Positions 7,672 to 16,225 of a stretch of 64,000 bases of DNA are shown here, piece by piece. The DNA lies in NCBI GenBank assembly GCA_040756735.1, contig JBFLYC010000003.1, positions 62,001 to 126,000 of the forward strand, in the 5' to 3' direction. Numbering within the stretch: position 1 is the first letter of the stretch; every line of letters starts with the position of its first letter. The notes beneath the pieces are model-generated. The model worked only from the letters and a program-made list of their open reading frames with translations, was not told the origin of the DNA and did not search any database. Source of the stretch: JBFLYC01 sp040756735 (lineage in GTDB: Bacteria > Bacillota > DSM-16504 > Desulfitibacterales > Desulfitibacteraceae). A program made the translations under genes and the position numbers.

Positions 7672-8700
7672 ATGAAAGTAGGTATACCCAGAGCATTAAC
7701 CTATTACTGGTTTTATCCCTTTTGGCATACTTTTTTTGCTGAACTTGAAATAGCAACTGTTTTATCACCGCCAACAAACAAAAAAATTCTTGACCTTGGA
7801 ACCCAATATGCTGTAGATGAGACATGCCTGTCAATGAAACTTTTCCTGGGACATACAGCTTATCTTACTGATAAGGTAGACTTCATCTTCGTTCCTGGCA
7901 TTAAAAGTATGGAACCTAAACGGTATTACTGCCCTCAAATAATTGCCCTTCCTGAAACAGCAAAGGCTATCTTCGCAAAAACGCGCTTTTTGTCTCCGGA
8001 AATAAACTCGTATAAAAAGGAAATGCAGTGGATGGCAGATTATCAAAATTTTGCCCTTAATTTAGGTTTCGACTTCATAAAAACTACTGCAGCAGTAGAA
8101 AAGGCCAAGAATACCCAGGAATTATTCCTGGAAAAGTGTTATCAAGGTATGCTTTTTGAACAAGGAGTAGAAGCCCTGCATCTTATGGGAACGGATGCAA
8201 ATCCCATCAACCCCGGCAATGAGAGTGAGAATGAGAAAGCTGAAGTTGAATATAAACTTGCTATCCTGGGCAACCCTTACCTTATTGAAGATGCATTTAT
8301 CAACTTTGACCTAATAAAAAAGCTTAAAGCACATAAAATTGGCATTTTAATCCCTTACCAAATGCCGCCTGCTCTGGTAGAAAAACATACTGAATTTTTA
8401 CAAAAGGACCTCTTTTGGTCTTATCCAAGAAACATAATTGCTGCAGCGCAGCACTTTAAGACAGAGCGCCAGGTGAATGGATTTATCTTGCTTAACAGCT
8501 TTGGGTGTGGTACTAACGCCATTTTAGAACCCTATATTTTACAAATTATTGATCCATTTCCCCTGCTGGCGCTTACCCTGGATGAACATACAGGGTCCGA
8601 AGGAATTAATACAAGACTGGAAGCATTTATGGATATGGTAAGGAGGCATCAGCATGAAAGTTGCTTTTCCCTTAATGGGCCATCTGCACATAGGGCTTGA
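7672..8700 (+). CDS. DUF2229 protein (acyl-CoA dehydratase activase-related), first of a pair
   Basis: The product has 342 residues and begins MKVGIPRALTYYWFYPFW, typical of DUF2229. It carries DETCLSMKLFLGH (conserved Cys and Lys) and later FGCGTNAILEP and the closing DEHTGSEGINTRLEAF. The family is found fused to or beside 2-hydroxyacyl-CoA dehydratase activases (HgdC/BcrA/D type) and is thought to carry an Fe-S cluster. The ASKHA ATPase part is absent here, and so are HgdA/B dehydratase genes, so the role is unknown. The last 47 bases overlap the next gene, which implies coupled translation and possibly a heteromeric complex. An A-rich leader with GGAGG precedes the ATG. Confidence 0.8.
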   Translation: MKVGIPRALTYYWFYPFWHTFFAELEIATVLSPPTNKKILDLGTQYAVDETCLSMKLFLGHTAYLTDKVDFIFVPGIKSMEPKRYYCPQIIALPETAKAIFAKTRFLSPEINSYKKEMQWMADYQNFALNLGFDFIKTTAAVEKAKNTQELFLEKCYQGMLFEQGVEALHLMGTDANPINPGNESENEKAEVEYKLAILGNPYLIEDAFINFDLIKKLKAHKIGILIPYQMPPALVEKHTEFLQKDLFWSYPRNIIAAAQHFKTERQVNGFILLNSFGCGTNAILEPYILQIIDPFPLLALTLDEHTGSEGINTRLEAFMDMVRRHQHESCFSLNGPSAHRA

Positions 8701-9748
8701 GGCCTGCTTTAACAACCTGGAAATTGATTACTTTGAAAATAAACCTATTACAAAACAAACTCTTGAACTGGGAACCAAGTTCTCTCCCGAGTGTGCATGC
8801 CTTCCCTTTAAGCTTAATTTAGGTAATTTTATCGAAGCCTTGGAAAACCATGCAGACACCCTGATTTTTGCAGGAGGTTTCGGACCATGCCGCTTCGGCT
8901 ATTATGGTCAGACCCAGTTTGCCATATTAAAGAATCTTGGATATGAATTTACACATATTATCGTGGAAATGGTTGAAAAAAATCAGCAGGACTTTTTAAA
9001 TAAGCTCAAAACCCTGTCCAACTCAAAGAACATCCTGCAGGTTATCCAGGCTGTCCATTTTGGCTATTTAAAAATTAAGATCTTGGATGAAGCGGAAAGA
9101 AAAGCCCTTCATTACCGTCCAAGGGAAAAAAATAAAGGTGAAACATGCCGCCTGCTTAATGAGATTATTAATGAGGTATACCTGGCGGGAAGTTATATAG
9201 AATTATACAAGCTTCATATGTCATTGGATAAGCGATTCAGAGATATTTCTCTTGATAAAAAGAGGCAGCCCATCAAGGTGGGGCTGGTAGGCGAGATTTA
9301 TTCCCTTCTTGAACCAAGGATAAATCTAAATCTGGAAAAAAAACTTGGATATTTAGGAATTGAATTAGTTAAGTCCATATATCTAAGTGATTGGATTAAA
9401 GAAAACATTTTTTTGGATGTGCTGGGTCTAAATAATAAAGCCCTTATTAAAAGGTTTGCAGCACCCTATATCAGCAGGGATATTGGAGGTCACTGTTTAG
9501 AAAACATTGGCAAAGCCAATTATTTCATCAAACATGGGTGTGAAGGAATCATTCAGGTTGCCCCCTTAACCTGTATGCCCGAAATAGTCTCCAAGGGAAT
9601 CCTTAACAAATCAACCGGTGATTATCAAATACCATTTTTATCAATATTTATTGATGAGCAAACTGGTGAGGCCGGATTGCAGACTCGTTTGGAAGCCTTC
9701 GCCGACGTCCTGGCAGCAACATCTACCGCTTCCAGAGCTTTGCTTTAG
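8654..9748 (+). CDS. DUF2229 / CoA activase-like protein, second of a pair
   Basis: This 364-residue protein is related to its upstream partner. It has PECACLPFKLNLGNF (two Cys plus Lys), GGFGPCRFGYYG, a central variable part, LTCMPEIVSKGIL and the terminal IDEQTGEAGLQTRLEAF that mirrors the partner's DEHTGSEGINTRLEAF. The Cys pattern suggests a bound [4Fe-4S] cluster, but no redox or ATPase partner is encoded nearby. The start ATG at 8654 follows GGAGG by seven bases, inside the partner's reading frame. The 3' end converges with and overlaps the plsY stop region by 26 bases. Confidence 0.8.
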   Translation: MKVAFPLMGHLHIGLEACFNNLEIDYFENKPITKQTLELGTKFSPECACLPFKLNLGNFIEALENHADTLIFAGGFGPCRFGYYGQTQFAILKNLGYEFTHIIVEMVEKNQQDFLNKLKTLSNSKNILQVIQAVHFGYLKIKILDEAERKALHYRPREKNKGETCRLLNEIINEVYLAGSYIELYKLHMSLDKRFRDISLDKKRQPIKVGLVGEIYSLLEPRINLNLEKKLGYLGIELVKSIYLSDWIKENIFLDVLGLNNKALIKRFAAPYISRDIGGHCLENIGKANYFIKHGCEGIIQVAPLTCMPEIVSKGILNKSTGDYQIPFLSIFIDEQTGEAGLQTRLEAFADVLAATSTASRALL

Positions 9749-10313
9749 CCTCACGGCCATACAGCAATCTTTCGATATTTGCCCTGTGCCGATAAACAAC
9801 AAAGCCAAATACCAGCAGGGCTGTAATTATTTTTAGCGCTCCCATTTTGAACACAATGGTTCCAATCACTAAGGTCAAGGCACCCAACAGAGATGAAAGA
9901 GACACATATTGAGTGGTAAATAGTACTGCAGCAAATACTAAGGCGGATAAACCAATAATATGCGGCATTAGTACCAAGAAAACCCCAGCACCAGTAGCAA
10001 TCCCTTTACCCCCGCGCAGGCCGGCAAAGAGCGGATAAGAATGTCCAAAAATTGCTGCTGCACCACCGGCAATGGCCCAGGCATCCCCTCCCCATTTTAT
10101 TCCCAAATAGGTAGGTATCAGCCCCTTAAGGATGTCTGCTATGGTCACTATTAAGCCCAATTTAACGCCCAGGACTCTAAATGCATTGGTACCGCCTAAA
10201 TTACCGCTGCCATGTTCTCTAATATCAACTCCAGCTGCCATTTTGCCTACTATCAAGCCAGAAGGTATAGAGCCAATTAGATATCCTATCGCTATTAAAA
10301 GGATAAAATTCAT
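9723..10313 (-). CDS. plsY: Glycerol-3-phosphate acyltransferase PlsY
   Basis: PlsY transfers an acyl group from acyl-phosphate to glycerol-3-phosphate, the first step of phospholipid synthesis. The 196-residue integral membrane protein begins NFILLIAIGYLIGSIPSGLIVGK and has the family motifs HGSGNLGGTNAFRVLG, GHSYPLFAGLRGGKGIATG (loop binding the acyl phosphate) and YRHRANIERLL near the end, with five or so membrane spans. The ATG at 10313 is chosen because the product then matches the family N-terminus; the longer in-frame extension does not look like PlsY. It lies downstream of mmdB but 109 bases away, with its own upstream GGGGG. Confidence 0.93.
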   Translation of the reverse strand: MNFILLIAIGYLIGSIPSGLIVGKMAAGVDIREHGSGNLGGTNAFRVLGVKLGLIVTIADILKGLIPTYLGIKWGGDAWAIAGGAAAIFGHSYPLFAGLRGGKGIATGAGVFLVLMPHIIGLSALVFAAVLFTTQYVSLSSLLGALTLVIGTIVFKMGALKIITALLVFGFVVYRHRANIERLLYGREAKAKLWKR

Positions 10314-10422
10314 TTGTTTAAAAAGAACCCCCTTATAAACATAAGTACTATAACCTATGAAGATTATAGCACTAAATGAGCGAAAATTATACATTATCCC
10401 ATTCTTGTTTACATTTTTTTCA

Positions 10423-11565
10423 TCATCCAAAAAGAGTAAGCAAGACTCCGGCTGCCACTGCGGAACCAATTACACCGGCTACATTAGGCCCCATAGCATG
10501 CATGAGCAAAAAATTCTTGGGATTTTCTTTTGCGCCTACAGTTTGAGAAACCCTTGCAGCCATTGGTACAGCAGAAACCCCTGCAGAACCTATGAGTGGA
10601 TTTACTTTCCCGCCGGAAAACTTGCACATCAGTTTGCCCATCAATACTCCTGCCGCAGTCCCAATGGCAAAAGCTGTTAAGCCCAATACAATAATTCCAA
10701 GGGTTTTCCAGGTTAGAAAGATAGACGCCTTGGCTGTAGCTCCTACAGAAATCCCCAAAAATATCGTTACTAAATTTATTAATGCATTTTGAGCTGTATC
10801 CGAAAGCCTATCTGTAACCCCACTTTCCCGCAGCAAGTTCCCCAGCATGAGCATACTGATTAAGGGAGCTGAAGGGGGCAGCAGCAGTATAACAATTACA
10901 CTGACCATGATAGGAAAAACAATTTTTTCCTTTTTTGATACCGGTCTCAGCTGCTCCATTACTACAGCCCTTTCTTTCTTGGTAGTCAAGGCTTTCATGA
11001 TGGGTGGCTGGATAATGGGTACAAGGGCCATGTATGAGTATGCTGCAATGGCAATTGGCCCTATAAGCTCAGGGGCTAAATGGGAAGCAAGAAAAATCGC
11101 CGTGGGACCGTCGGCTCCGCCGATTATACCTATTGCCCCGGCCTCCCTGGGTGTAAAACCAAGAAATAAGGCGCCCATAAAGGTTGCAAAAATGCCAAAC
11201 TGGGCAGCAGCACCCAGCAAGAGGGTTCTGGGATAGGCAATCAGCGGTCCGAAATCAGTCATTGCTCCGATCCCCAAAAAAATCAGGGGTGGATAAATTG
11301 CCAGGTCAATACCTTTATATAACCAAAAGAATAACCCTCCAGGATCCATGATTCCGGTGGCAGGAAGATTTACGATCATTACTCCAAAGCCTATGGGCAG
11401 TAAGAGGAGCGGTTCATATTTCTTCACTATGGCCAGATATATTAAAATGAAAGAAACCAGAAGCATGACAGCTTCTCCCCAGCTCATATTTAAATATCCG
11501 GTTCCTGCTATAAGTTTTTCTAACGCGTTAAAAATCATCTCTGCTGTCATCTCCCATATGATCAT
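10423..11565 (-). CDS. mmdB: Na+-translocating acyl-CoA decarboxylase beta subunit (copy I)
   Basis: This is the membrane decarboxylase subunit (OadB/MmdB/GcdB family). It releases CO2 from carboxybiotin and couples this to Na+ export. The roughly 380-residue product has about ten membrane spans and the hallmark GIIGGADGPTAIF with the Na+/H+-binding Asp, PIIQPPIMKALTTKKER, GNLLRESGVTDRL, and the C-terminal GSAGVSAVPMAARVSQ and HAMGPNVAGVIGS. It is the last gene of the operon mmdA-mmdD-mmdC-mmdB. The start at 11565 lies 11 bases after the mmdC stop; an ATG at 11550 or 11538 is possible because no clear binding site precedes 11565. Confidence 0.92.
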   Translation of the reverse strand: MIIWEMTAEMIFNALEKLIAGTGYLNMSWGEAVMLLVSFILIYLAIVKKYEPLLLLPIGFGVMIVNLPATGIMDPGGLFFWLYKGIDLAIYPPLIFLGIGAMTDFGPLIAYPRTLLLGAAAQFGIFATFMGALFLGFTPREAGAIGIIGGADGPTAIFLASHLAPELIGPIAIAAYSYMALVPIIQPPIMKALTTKKERAVVMEQLRPVSKKEKIVFPIMVSVIVILLLPPSAPLISMLMLGNLLRESGVTDRLSDTAQNALINLVTIFLGISVGATAKASIFLTWKTLGIIVLGLTAFAIGTAAGVLMGKLMCKFSGGKVNPLIGSAGVSAVPMAARVSQTVGAKENPKNFLLMHAMGPNVAGVIGSAVAAGVLLTLFG

Positions 11566-11576
11566 TAACCATAATG

Positions 11577-11984
11577 CTAGCCAATTACAATCATTACATC
11601 GCCTGTATTAACAGATTGACCTTCTTTGACCACTACTTGTTTAACCGTTCCATCAACTGGTGACCCTATTTCGTTTTCCATTTTCATGGCTTCGAGAATT
11701 AAAACCACATCCCCTGCTTTAACCATATCCCCGGGTTTAACTTTTATGGATAGCACCTTACCAGGAATAGGCGCATTTATTTTCTCACCTTCGCCCACTT
11801 GAGCGGCTGGAGCTGTAGGCGCTGCAGCAGGCTGTTTAGGATTAGCGTGAACTGTCTCCTGGGGCATTACAGGGGAACTCGCCGCTGGTTTTACTTCTGA
11901 TCCTGCTGATTTTTCAATCCCTATCTCTTCTACTTCTACTTCATAGGTATTACCTGCAACTGTTATCCTTAACTTCTTTTTCAT
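11577..11984 (-). CDS. mmdC: Biotin carboxyl-carrier subunit of Na+-pump decarboxylase (copy I)
   Basis: This 135-residue biotinyl protein begins KKKLRITVAGNTYEVEVEE, followed by a flexible Pro/Ala linker (residues about 30-65). The biotinyl domain has GKVLSIKVKPGD and EAMKMEN, in which Lys101 is the biotinylation site. It shuttles the carboxyl group from the transferase to the membrane subunit. Placed between mmdD and mmdB, it differs from copy II (19019-19414) mostly in the linker, while the first 20 and the last 70 residues are close. Confidence 0.93.
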   Translation of the reverse strand: MKKKLRITVAGNTYEVEVEEIGIEKSAGSEVKPAASSPVMPQETVHANPKQPAAAPTAPAAQVGEGEKINAPIPGKVLSIKVKPGDMVKAGDVVLILEAMKMENEIGSPVDGTVKQVVVKEGQSVNTGDVMIVIG

Positions 11985-11999
11985 CCTAACTTACTCCTT

Positions 12000-12353
12000 T
12001 CATCTACTATAAGACTGCACTTGCTCCTGCCTGCCAACTGTATTCCAATCAAGACTGAACTTATTCTCCAATCTCTTAATGGTAGTAATTCTATAAGTGC
12101 TCCTTCCCATACAGCTGGCAACTGCTGCTGTGATTACAGCCAATATTTCAGGGATGATAGTATTGTCTGTTGCGGACATTTTTTCCCTGGCAGCTGCACT
12201 TTCTTTGTTTGCTATATTTGCCAGATCTGTTGCTTCTCTTTTTTTCATAAATGCAGACATTCCGGACGTAATCAAAGCAAGCAAGGTTAGAGCTAACATT
12301 ACTACAAACATTCCCATGCCTACTACTTGCACTCCTAAAATTATTTTATCCAT
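12000..12353 (-). CDS. mmdD: OadG-type small membrane subunit of Na+-pump decarboxylase (copy I)
   Basis: This 117-residue protein has one N-terminal membrane helix (KIILGVQVVGMGMFVVMLALTL, shown here in part), a charged linker, and a C-terminal segment PEILAVITAAVASCMGRSTYRI that recurs in copy II. This is the delta/gamma scaffold that holds the carboxyltransferase to the membrane beta subunit. The ATG at 12353 follows AGGAGGAGAGAG; the longer frame upstream runs into repeat sequence and is rejected. Confidence 0.88.
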   Translation of the reverse strand: MDKIILGVQVVGMGMFVVMLALTLLALITSGMSAFMKKREATDLANIANKESAAAREKMSATDNTIIPEILAVITAAVASCMGRSTYRITTIKRLENKFSLDWNTVGRQEQVQSYSR

Positions 12354-12375
12354 TTTCTCTCTCCTCCTTTTGCCT

Positions 12376-12523
12376 ACCTTGGGGACATTCCTCCAAACCA
12401 AGAGTTTACGCGCTAAGGGAGGTGTGTCCCCTTTCCTTAATCATGTGACAGAGAACCGTCCCCCTGACACCCCCCCTGACACCCCAAACCAAGAGTTTAC
12501 GCGCTAAGGGAGGTGTGTCCCCT
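12376..12523. repeat. Composite dispersed repeat between mmdA and mmdD (copy I)
   Basis: It starts TTGGGGACATTCCTCC and contains two copies of the core AAGAGTTTACGCGCTAAGGG, each followed by AGGTGTGTCCCC. Between them sits the second module GTGACAGAGAACCGTCCCC with TGACACC copies. It fills nearly the whole intergenic gap of a functional operon. Confidence 0.85.
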
Positions 12524-12527
12524 TTCA

Positions 12528-14084
12528 TTATAATGGGATGTTATTATGCTTCTTGGCAGGACGTATCTCCCGCTTGGTCAAAAGCATCTCCAAAGCATTT
12601 GCCAAATAGGGCCTTGTTAATGCAGGCTCTATCACTGCATCCACATAACCCCTCTGGGCTGCTACATAAGGATTGGCAAATTTGTCTCTGTATTCTTTTA
12701 TCTTCTGGCCCCTTGTGCTTACAGGGTCACTTGACTCTTCTATGTCTTTCCTAAATATTATATTGGCTGCTCCTTCTGGACCCATTACAGCTATCTCGGC
12801 GCTCGGCCACGCTAGTACCTGGTCTGCTCCTAAATCCCTGCTGCACATGGCCAGATAGGCTCCTCCATAAGCCTTCCTTATTACTATGGTTATCTTGGGT
12901 ACGGTGGCTTCTGCATAGGCATGCAGCATCTTCGCCCCGTGCCTGATGATCCCTCCGTATTCTTGGTCTGTTCCTGGTAAAAATCCGGGTACGTCTACAA
13001 AGTTTACTACTGGTATATTAAAGGCATCGCAAAACCTGATAAACCTCGCTGCTTTGTCTGAGGCGTTGATGTCTAAACATCCTGCCATCACCCTTGGTTG
13101 GTTGGCTATGATGCCTATGCTTCTGCCTCCTAACCTGGCAAAGGTTGTTATGATATTTTTGGCATACTGCTCTTGTACTTCTAATATCTTTGCGTCATCT
13201 ACTACCAGCTTGATCACGTTTCTTATGTCGTAGGGCTTGTTAGGATCATCGGGTACTATATCTATCAGCCCCTCGTCTGCTCGCCCTGGATCGTCTGAAC
13301 TCTCTTTTATGGGGGCTTCTTCCATATTGTTTGAGGGTAGATAGGTTAATAACTCTCGTATTTGGCTGATGCATTCTTCTTCGCTTCTGGCGCTAAAATG
13401 GGCCACTCCGCTTTTTTGGTTATGGGTCAAGGCTCCTCCTAGCTGCTCTTGACTCACTTCTTCGCCTGTTACTGCTTTGATCACCTGGGGGCCTGTTATA
13501 AACATCTGACTCGTCTTTTCTACCATGAACACAAAGTCCATCAAGGCGGGCGAATATACTGCTCCGCCGGCACATGGCCCCATGATCACTGCCAGCTGGG
13601 GTATTACTCCTGAGGCCAGGGTATTCCTGTAAAAAATCTGCCCGTAACCGCTTAAAGCGTCTACTCCTTCTTGGATCCTGGCTCCTCCTGAATCGTTGAT
13701 GGCTATAAAGGGCGCGCCCATCTTTAAGGCCATGTCCTGGACCTTTGTGATCTTTTTGGCGTGCATCTCGCCTAGGGAACCGCCTAACACGGTGAAGTCC
13801 TGGGCGTATATGTACACCAGTCGCCCGTCTATGGTACCGTAGCCTGTCACTACGCCTTCTGCGGGGGCTTTTGTTTTTTCCATGCCAAAGTTTGTGGCTC
13901 GATGTTCTACGTACTTATCTAATTCGGTGAAGGTGCCGGGGTCCAACAGCTTTTCTATCCGTTCCCTCGCTGTCATCTTACCCTGGGCATGCTGTTTTTC
14001 TACCCTTGCTGCTCCTCCGCCTGCTTCTAGCTTCTTATTCAGTTCTCGCAATTCTACTATCTTTTCTTCCATTGTCCTTGTCAT
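12528..14084 (-). CDS. mmdA: Methylmalonyl-CoA decarboxylase / acyl-CoA carboxyltransferase alpha subunit (copy I)
   Basis: This 518-residue carboxyltransferase has two crotonase-type folds. It removes the carboxyl from an acyl-CoA (most likely methylmalonyl-CoA) and passes it to biotin. Motifs include GGSLGEMHAKK, NDSGGARIQEGV, GPCAGGAVYSPALMDF, FVDVPGFLPGTDQEYGG, AYGGAYLAMCSR and DKFANPYVAAQRGYVDAVIEP. With mmdD, mmdC and mmdB downstream it forms a four-subunit Na+ pump. The ATG at 14084 is used because it gives the same length as copy II; a TTG five codons upstream is an alternative. The protein is identical to that at 19796-21352. Propionyl- or glutaconyl-CoA specificity cannot be excluded. 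Confidence 0.93.
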   Translation of the reverse strand: MTRTMEEKIVELRELNKKLEAGGGAARVEKQHAQGKMTARERIEKLLDPGTFTELDKYVEHRATNFGMEKTKAPAEGVVTGYGTIDGRLVYIYAQDFTVLGGSLGEMHAKKITKVQDMALKMGAPFIAINDSGGARIQEGVDALSGYGQIFYRNTLASGVIPQLAVIMGPCAGGAVYSPALMDFVFMVEKTSQMFITGPQVIKAVTGEEVSQEQLGGALTHNQKSGVAHFSARSEEECISQIRELLTYLPSNNMEEAPIKESSDDPGRADEGLIDIVPDDPNKPYDIRNVIKLVVDDAKILEVQEQYAKNIITTFARLGGRSIGIIANQPRVMAGCLDINASDKAARFIRFCDAFNIPVVNFVDVPGFLPGTDQEYGGIIRHGAKMLHAYAEATVPKITIVIRKAYGGAYLAMCSRDLGADQVLAWPSAEIAVMGPEGAANIIFRKDIEESSDPVSTRGQKIKEYRDKFANPYVAAQRGYVDAVIEPALTRPYLANALEMLLTKREIRPAKKHNNIPL

Positions 14085-14092
14085 CTCTCCCT
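12538..14092. repeat. Near-identical 1.55-kb duplication, copy I
   Basis: By eye this matches 19806-21360 base for base, apart from about three synonymous changes near 13943-13995, in the 5' part of the coding strand. Identity stops abruptly at both ends within 10 bases of the gene limits. Confidence 0.92.
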
Positions 14093-14141
14093 GCTTCAAT
14101 AAAATTGTTATCCAGTATTAATTTACCCTATTCATGATTAA

Positions 14142-14160
14142 ATTAGGACCAAGTCCTAAT
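14142..14160. promoter_or_regulatory. Perfect 8-3-8 palindrome upstream of mmdA copy I (operator candidate)
   Basis: ATTAGGAC-CAA-GTCCTAAT lies 58 bases before the mmdA start, downstream of an AT-rich, TATAAT-containing stretch (about 14170-14190). It resembles the FapR-type TTAGTACC...TACTAA palindrome of Firmicutes, but a FapR gene is not seen here. It is absent upstream of copy II. Confidence 0.5.
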
Positions 14161-14326
14161 ATCTGCTCTAAATAAATTATATTATAATATATATTACTAC
14201 TTTAGAAAATATTTTTACAGCATTCTAATGCAAGTATTCTGGATTCTTTTAAGTTTAACATCTTTTCATTGGGAATATTATAGCCAATTATTGCCTGAAG
14301 AACTCAGGAATATAAGCATTTGTCCT

Positions 14327-14357
14327 CAAAAAAAATGCCCCGCATACAGCAGGGCAT
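14327..14357 (-). terminator. Terminator of the oxidase-GntR-BMP operon
   Basis: On the minus strand TGCCCTGCTG...GGGGCA forms a strong stem followed by eight T. It lies 27 bases past the BMP-family gene. Confidence 0.85.
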
Positions 14358-14383
14358 GAATTCTTCAATTCTAGTATAGCCAG

Positions 14384-15409
14384 TTACTTTAAACTGCTTA
14401 CATCAAGTTTGCCGGTTTCGATATCCTTTACGATTTGAGCAATCTTGTCTTTTATTTCTTTATCAAGTTTATCTTCCCAGGAATAATATGGGGCTAAACC
14501 AACACATCCTTCAGCTACTCCCATGACATAGTTTTTGGGTGAAAATTTCCCTTCTTGGACAAGTTTGGCTACAGTTACCAATGCCATTGCCATATCATTT
14601 AAAGCGCTGGTCACGACCGTCTCGGGTGACAACGAGTGCTGGTCACCAATTGCTCCGATGGTTGGTATTCCATATTCTTTTCCAGCCTCTATTACCCCTA
14701 AACCAGCCTTATCCGCATCGTGAGTAATAATGTCCGCACCCTCATTAATCATGGCTATGGCCATTTCCTTTGCCTGGGCTGCATCATAAAAGTTACCTGT
14801 ATAAGGTATTACAGCTTTAGCTTCAGGATTAACATACTTAACACCAAGCAAGAAACCTTCCTGGAAAGCTATAATCGAAGGTATTTCCATTCCACCTACT
14901 GAACCGACATAATTACTCTCTGTCATCAGTCCGGCCACTACCCCTGCCAAAAAGCCCTGCTGCAAACTGTCATTTAAAATTGATCCCACATTTGGTTCTT
15001 GGGTAATGTTGGTACTGGTGATAATAAATTTAGTATCTGGAAATTCTGGAGCCACTTTTAATGCAGGTTCGCCAAACTGGAAACCATGTCCAAAAATTAA
15101 ATTATATCCTTCCATTGCATATCCTCTAAATACTTCTTCAAAATCTGATGCAGCTACCTGTTCTGAATATGCCACCTCTGCCCCAAGTTCATCCTTTATA
15201 CGCATCAAACCCTGATACGCTGATGCATTCCAACCCTGGTCACTTATTGGACCAGGTAAAAGAATGGCAACTTTAAAAGATGGTTTTTCTGGCGCTTTGT
15301 CAGAACTTGAATCCGGGGCCTTTTTTCCTCCACAGCCTGCAAAGAACAAGCTTGCAGCAAGAATTAAAACTAAAACTAACACCCACTGACCTCTAATTTT
15401 CCTTTTCAT
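14384..15409 (-). CDS. BMP-family (BmpA/PnrA-like) ABC transporter substrate-binding lipoprotein
   Basis: This 341-residue lipoprotein has a signal peptide and lipobox FAGC (Cys26), then a Ser/Lys/Pro-rich linker. The periplasmic-binding fold carries SFKVAILLPGPISDQGWNASAYQGL (shown in two parts of the family signature), GHGFQFGEPALKVAPEFPD, VAGLMTESNYVGSVGG and GVKYVNPEAKA. Relatives bind nucleosides, purines or, in some clusters, autoinducer-like ligands. No permease or ATPase follows; a terminator comes directly after. It is the last gene of an operon with a GntR regulator and an FAD amine oxidase, suggesting it binds the oxidase substrate or an inducer. Confidence 0.9.
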   Translation of the reverse strand: MKRKIRGQWVLVLVLILAASLFFAGCGGKKAPDSSSDKAPEKPSFKVAILLPGPISDQGWNASAYQGLMRIKDELGAEVAYSEQVAASDFEEVFRGYAMEGYNLIFGHGFQFGEPALKVAPEFPDTKFIITSTNITQEPNVGSILNDSLQQGFLAGVVAGLMTESNYVGSVGGMEIPSIIAFQEGFLLGVKYVNPEAKAVIPYTGNFYDAAQAKEMAIAMINEGADIITHDADKAGLGVIEAGKEYGIPTIGAIGDQHSLSPETVVTSALNDMAMALVTVAKLVQEGKFSPKNYVMGVAEGCVGLAPYYSWEDKLDKEIKDKIAQIVKDIETGKLDVSSLK

Positions 15410-15479
15410 CTCATATCCTCCTCTTAACTAAAAATAGAGATAATTAAATGAGCTGCTCTAATATTCACCTCCCATTTCC

Positions 15480-16211
15480 CTAGATTTTAACCAGCACTGC
15501 CAAATCCATATATGTAGGATTAAAAAATATCTCATTGAAGCATAATTTTTCATCATTTATGTCAAAAAATATTTCATCCCAGGCCAACAGAGGAGTCAAA
15601 TAGGGGAGCTTAAAATGCTCGGCAGCTTCACTGTTATGCGTTCCCTTAAGCCTGGTAATGGTATGTGCAGGATCTTTATCACAGTATTTCATCAAAAAAC
15701 TAGCCAGCGTTCTCTCCACATACTCGGAACTTGGCTCAACAGTAAGATGTCTTTTGGGAATTTGTATTTTTACCAAAATAGCCGGTACATTATTTGCGTA
15801 ATAAAGCCAGTCAAAGGCAAGGACCAATTCATTGCACTGGGTTTCCATACGTTTTACAAATAGTTCATCTGATAACCTGTAAATAAAATCGGACTGGGTT
15901 AGTTTTGGTTCATAACCTCCATCCTTTATCAACTCAATAAAATCATGGTATACATCAATACGCATTTTAGTTTCAAAAGCACTTGGATGTATGTAGTTGC
16001 CCTTGCCATGTCTTTTAGTTAATATACCTTCTTTTTCAAGCTTATACAAAGCTTCTCTGATAGTGGCCCTACTAACCCCCAGACTTTCCGCAAGCTTCTC
16101 TTCAGATTGAAGTTTATTTTTTTTTGCAACTTTCTTCTTAGCTGTCTCTACTAAAAATGCTTTAACTTGCTGGTATAAGGGAGAGCTTTGAACTACCTTA
16201 ACCAACTTCAT
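15480..16211 (-). CDS. GntR-family transcriptional regulator with UTRA ligand domain
   Basis: The 243-residue product has an N-terminal winged helix with LAESLGVSRATIREALYKLEKEG (recognition helix about residues 45-55) and GKGNYIHP. It is followed by a UTRA-type effector domain ending DEIFFDINDEKLCFNEIFFNPTYMDLAVL. The ligand domain is clearly paralogous to the partial regulator at 63628-64000 (shared ITHTI/AHTI, W-E-E/W-D-E and FNP..(I/M)D). The gene lies 14 bases after the FAD oxidase and 70 before the BMP gene, so it probably autoregulates that operon in response to the oxidase substrate. Confidence 0.88.
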   Translation of the reverse strand: MKLVKVVQSSPLYQQVKAFLVETAKKKVAKKNKLQSEEKLAESLGVSRATIREALYKLEKEGILTKRHGKGNYIHPSAFETKMRIDVYHDFIELIKDGGYEPKLTQSDFIYRLSDELFVKRMETQCNELVLAFDWLYYANNVPAILVKIQIPKRHLTVEPSSEYVERTLASFLMKYCDKDPAHTITRLKGTHNSEAAEHFKLPYLTPLLAWDEIFFDINDEKLCFNEIFFNPTYMDLAVLVKI

Positions 16212-16225
16212 TCCCCCCTGTATAG

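Noticed and set aside
12000..12401. Longer start of mmdD copy I at 12401
   Set aside because: The extension is encoded next to the repeat, and the ATG at 12353 has the AGGAGGAG site and the family N-terminus.
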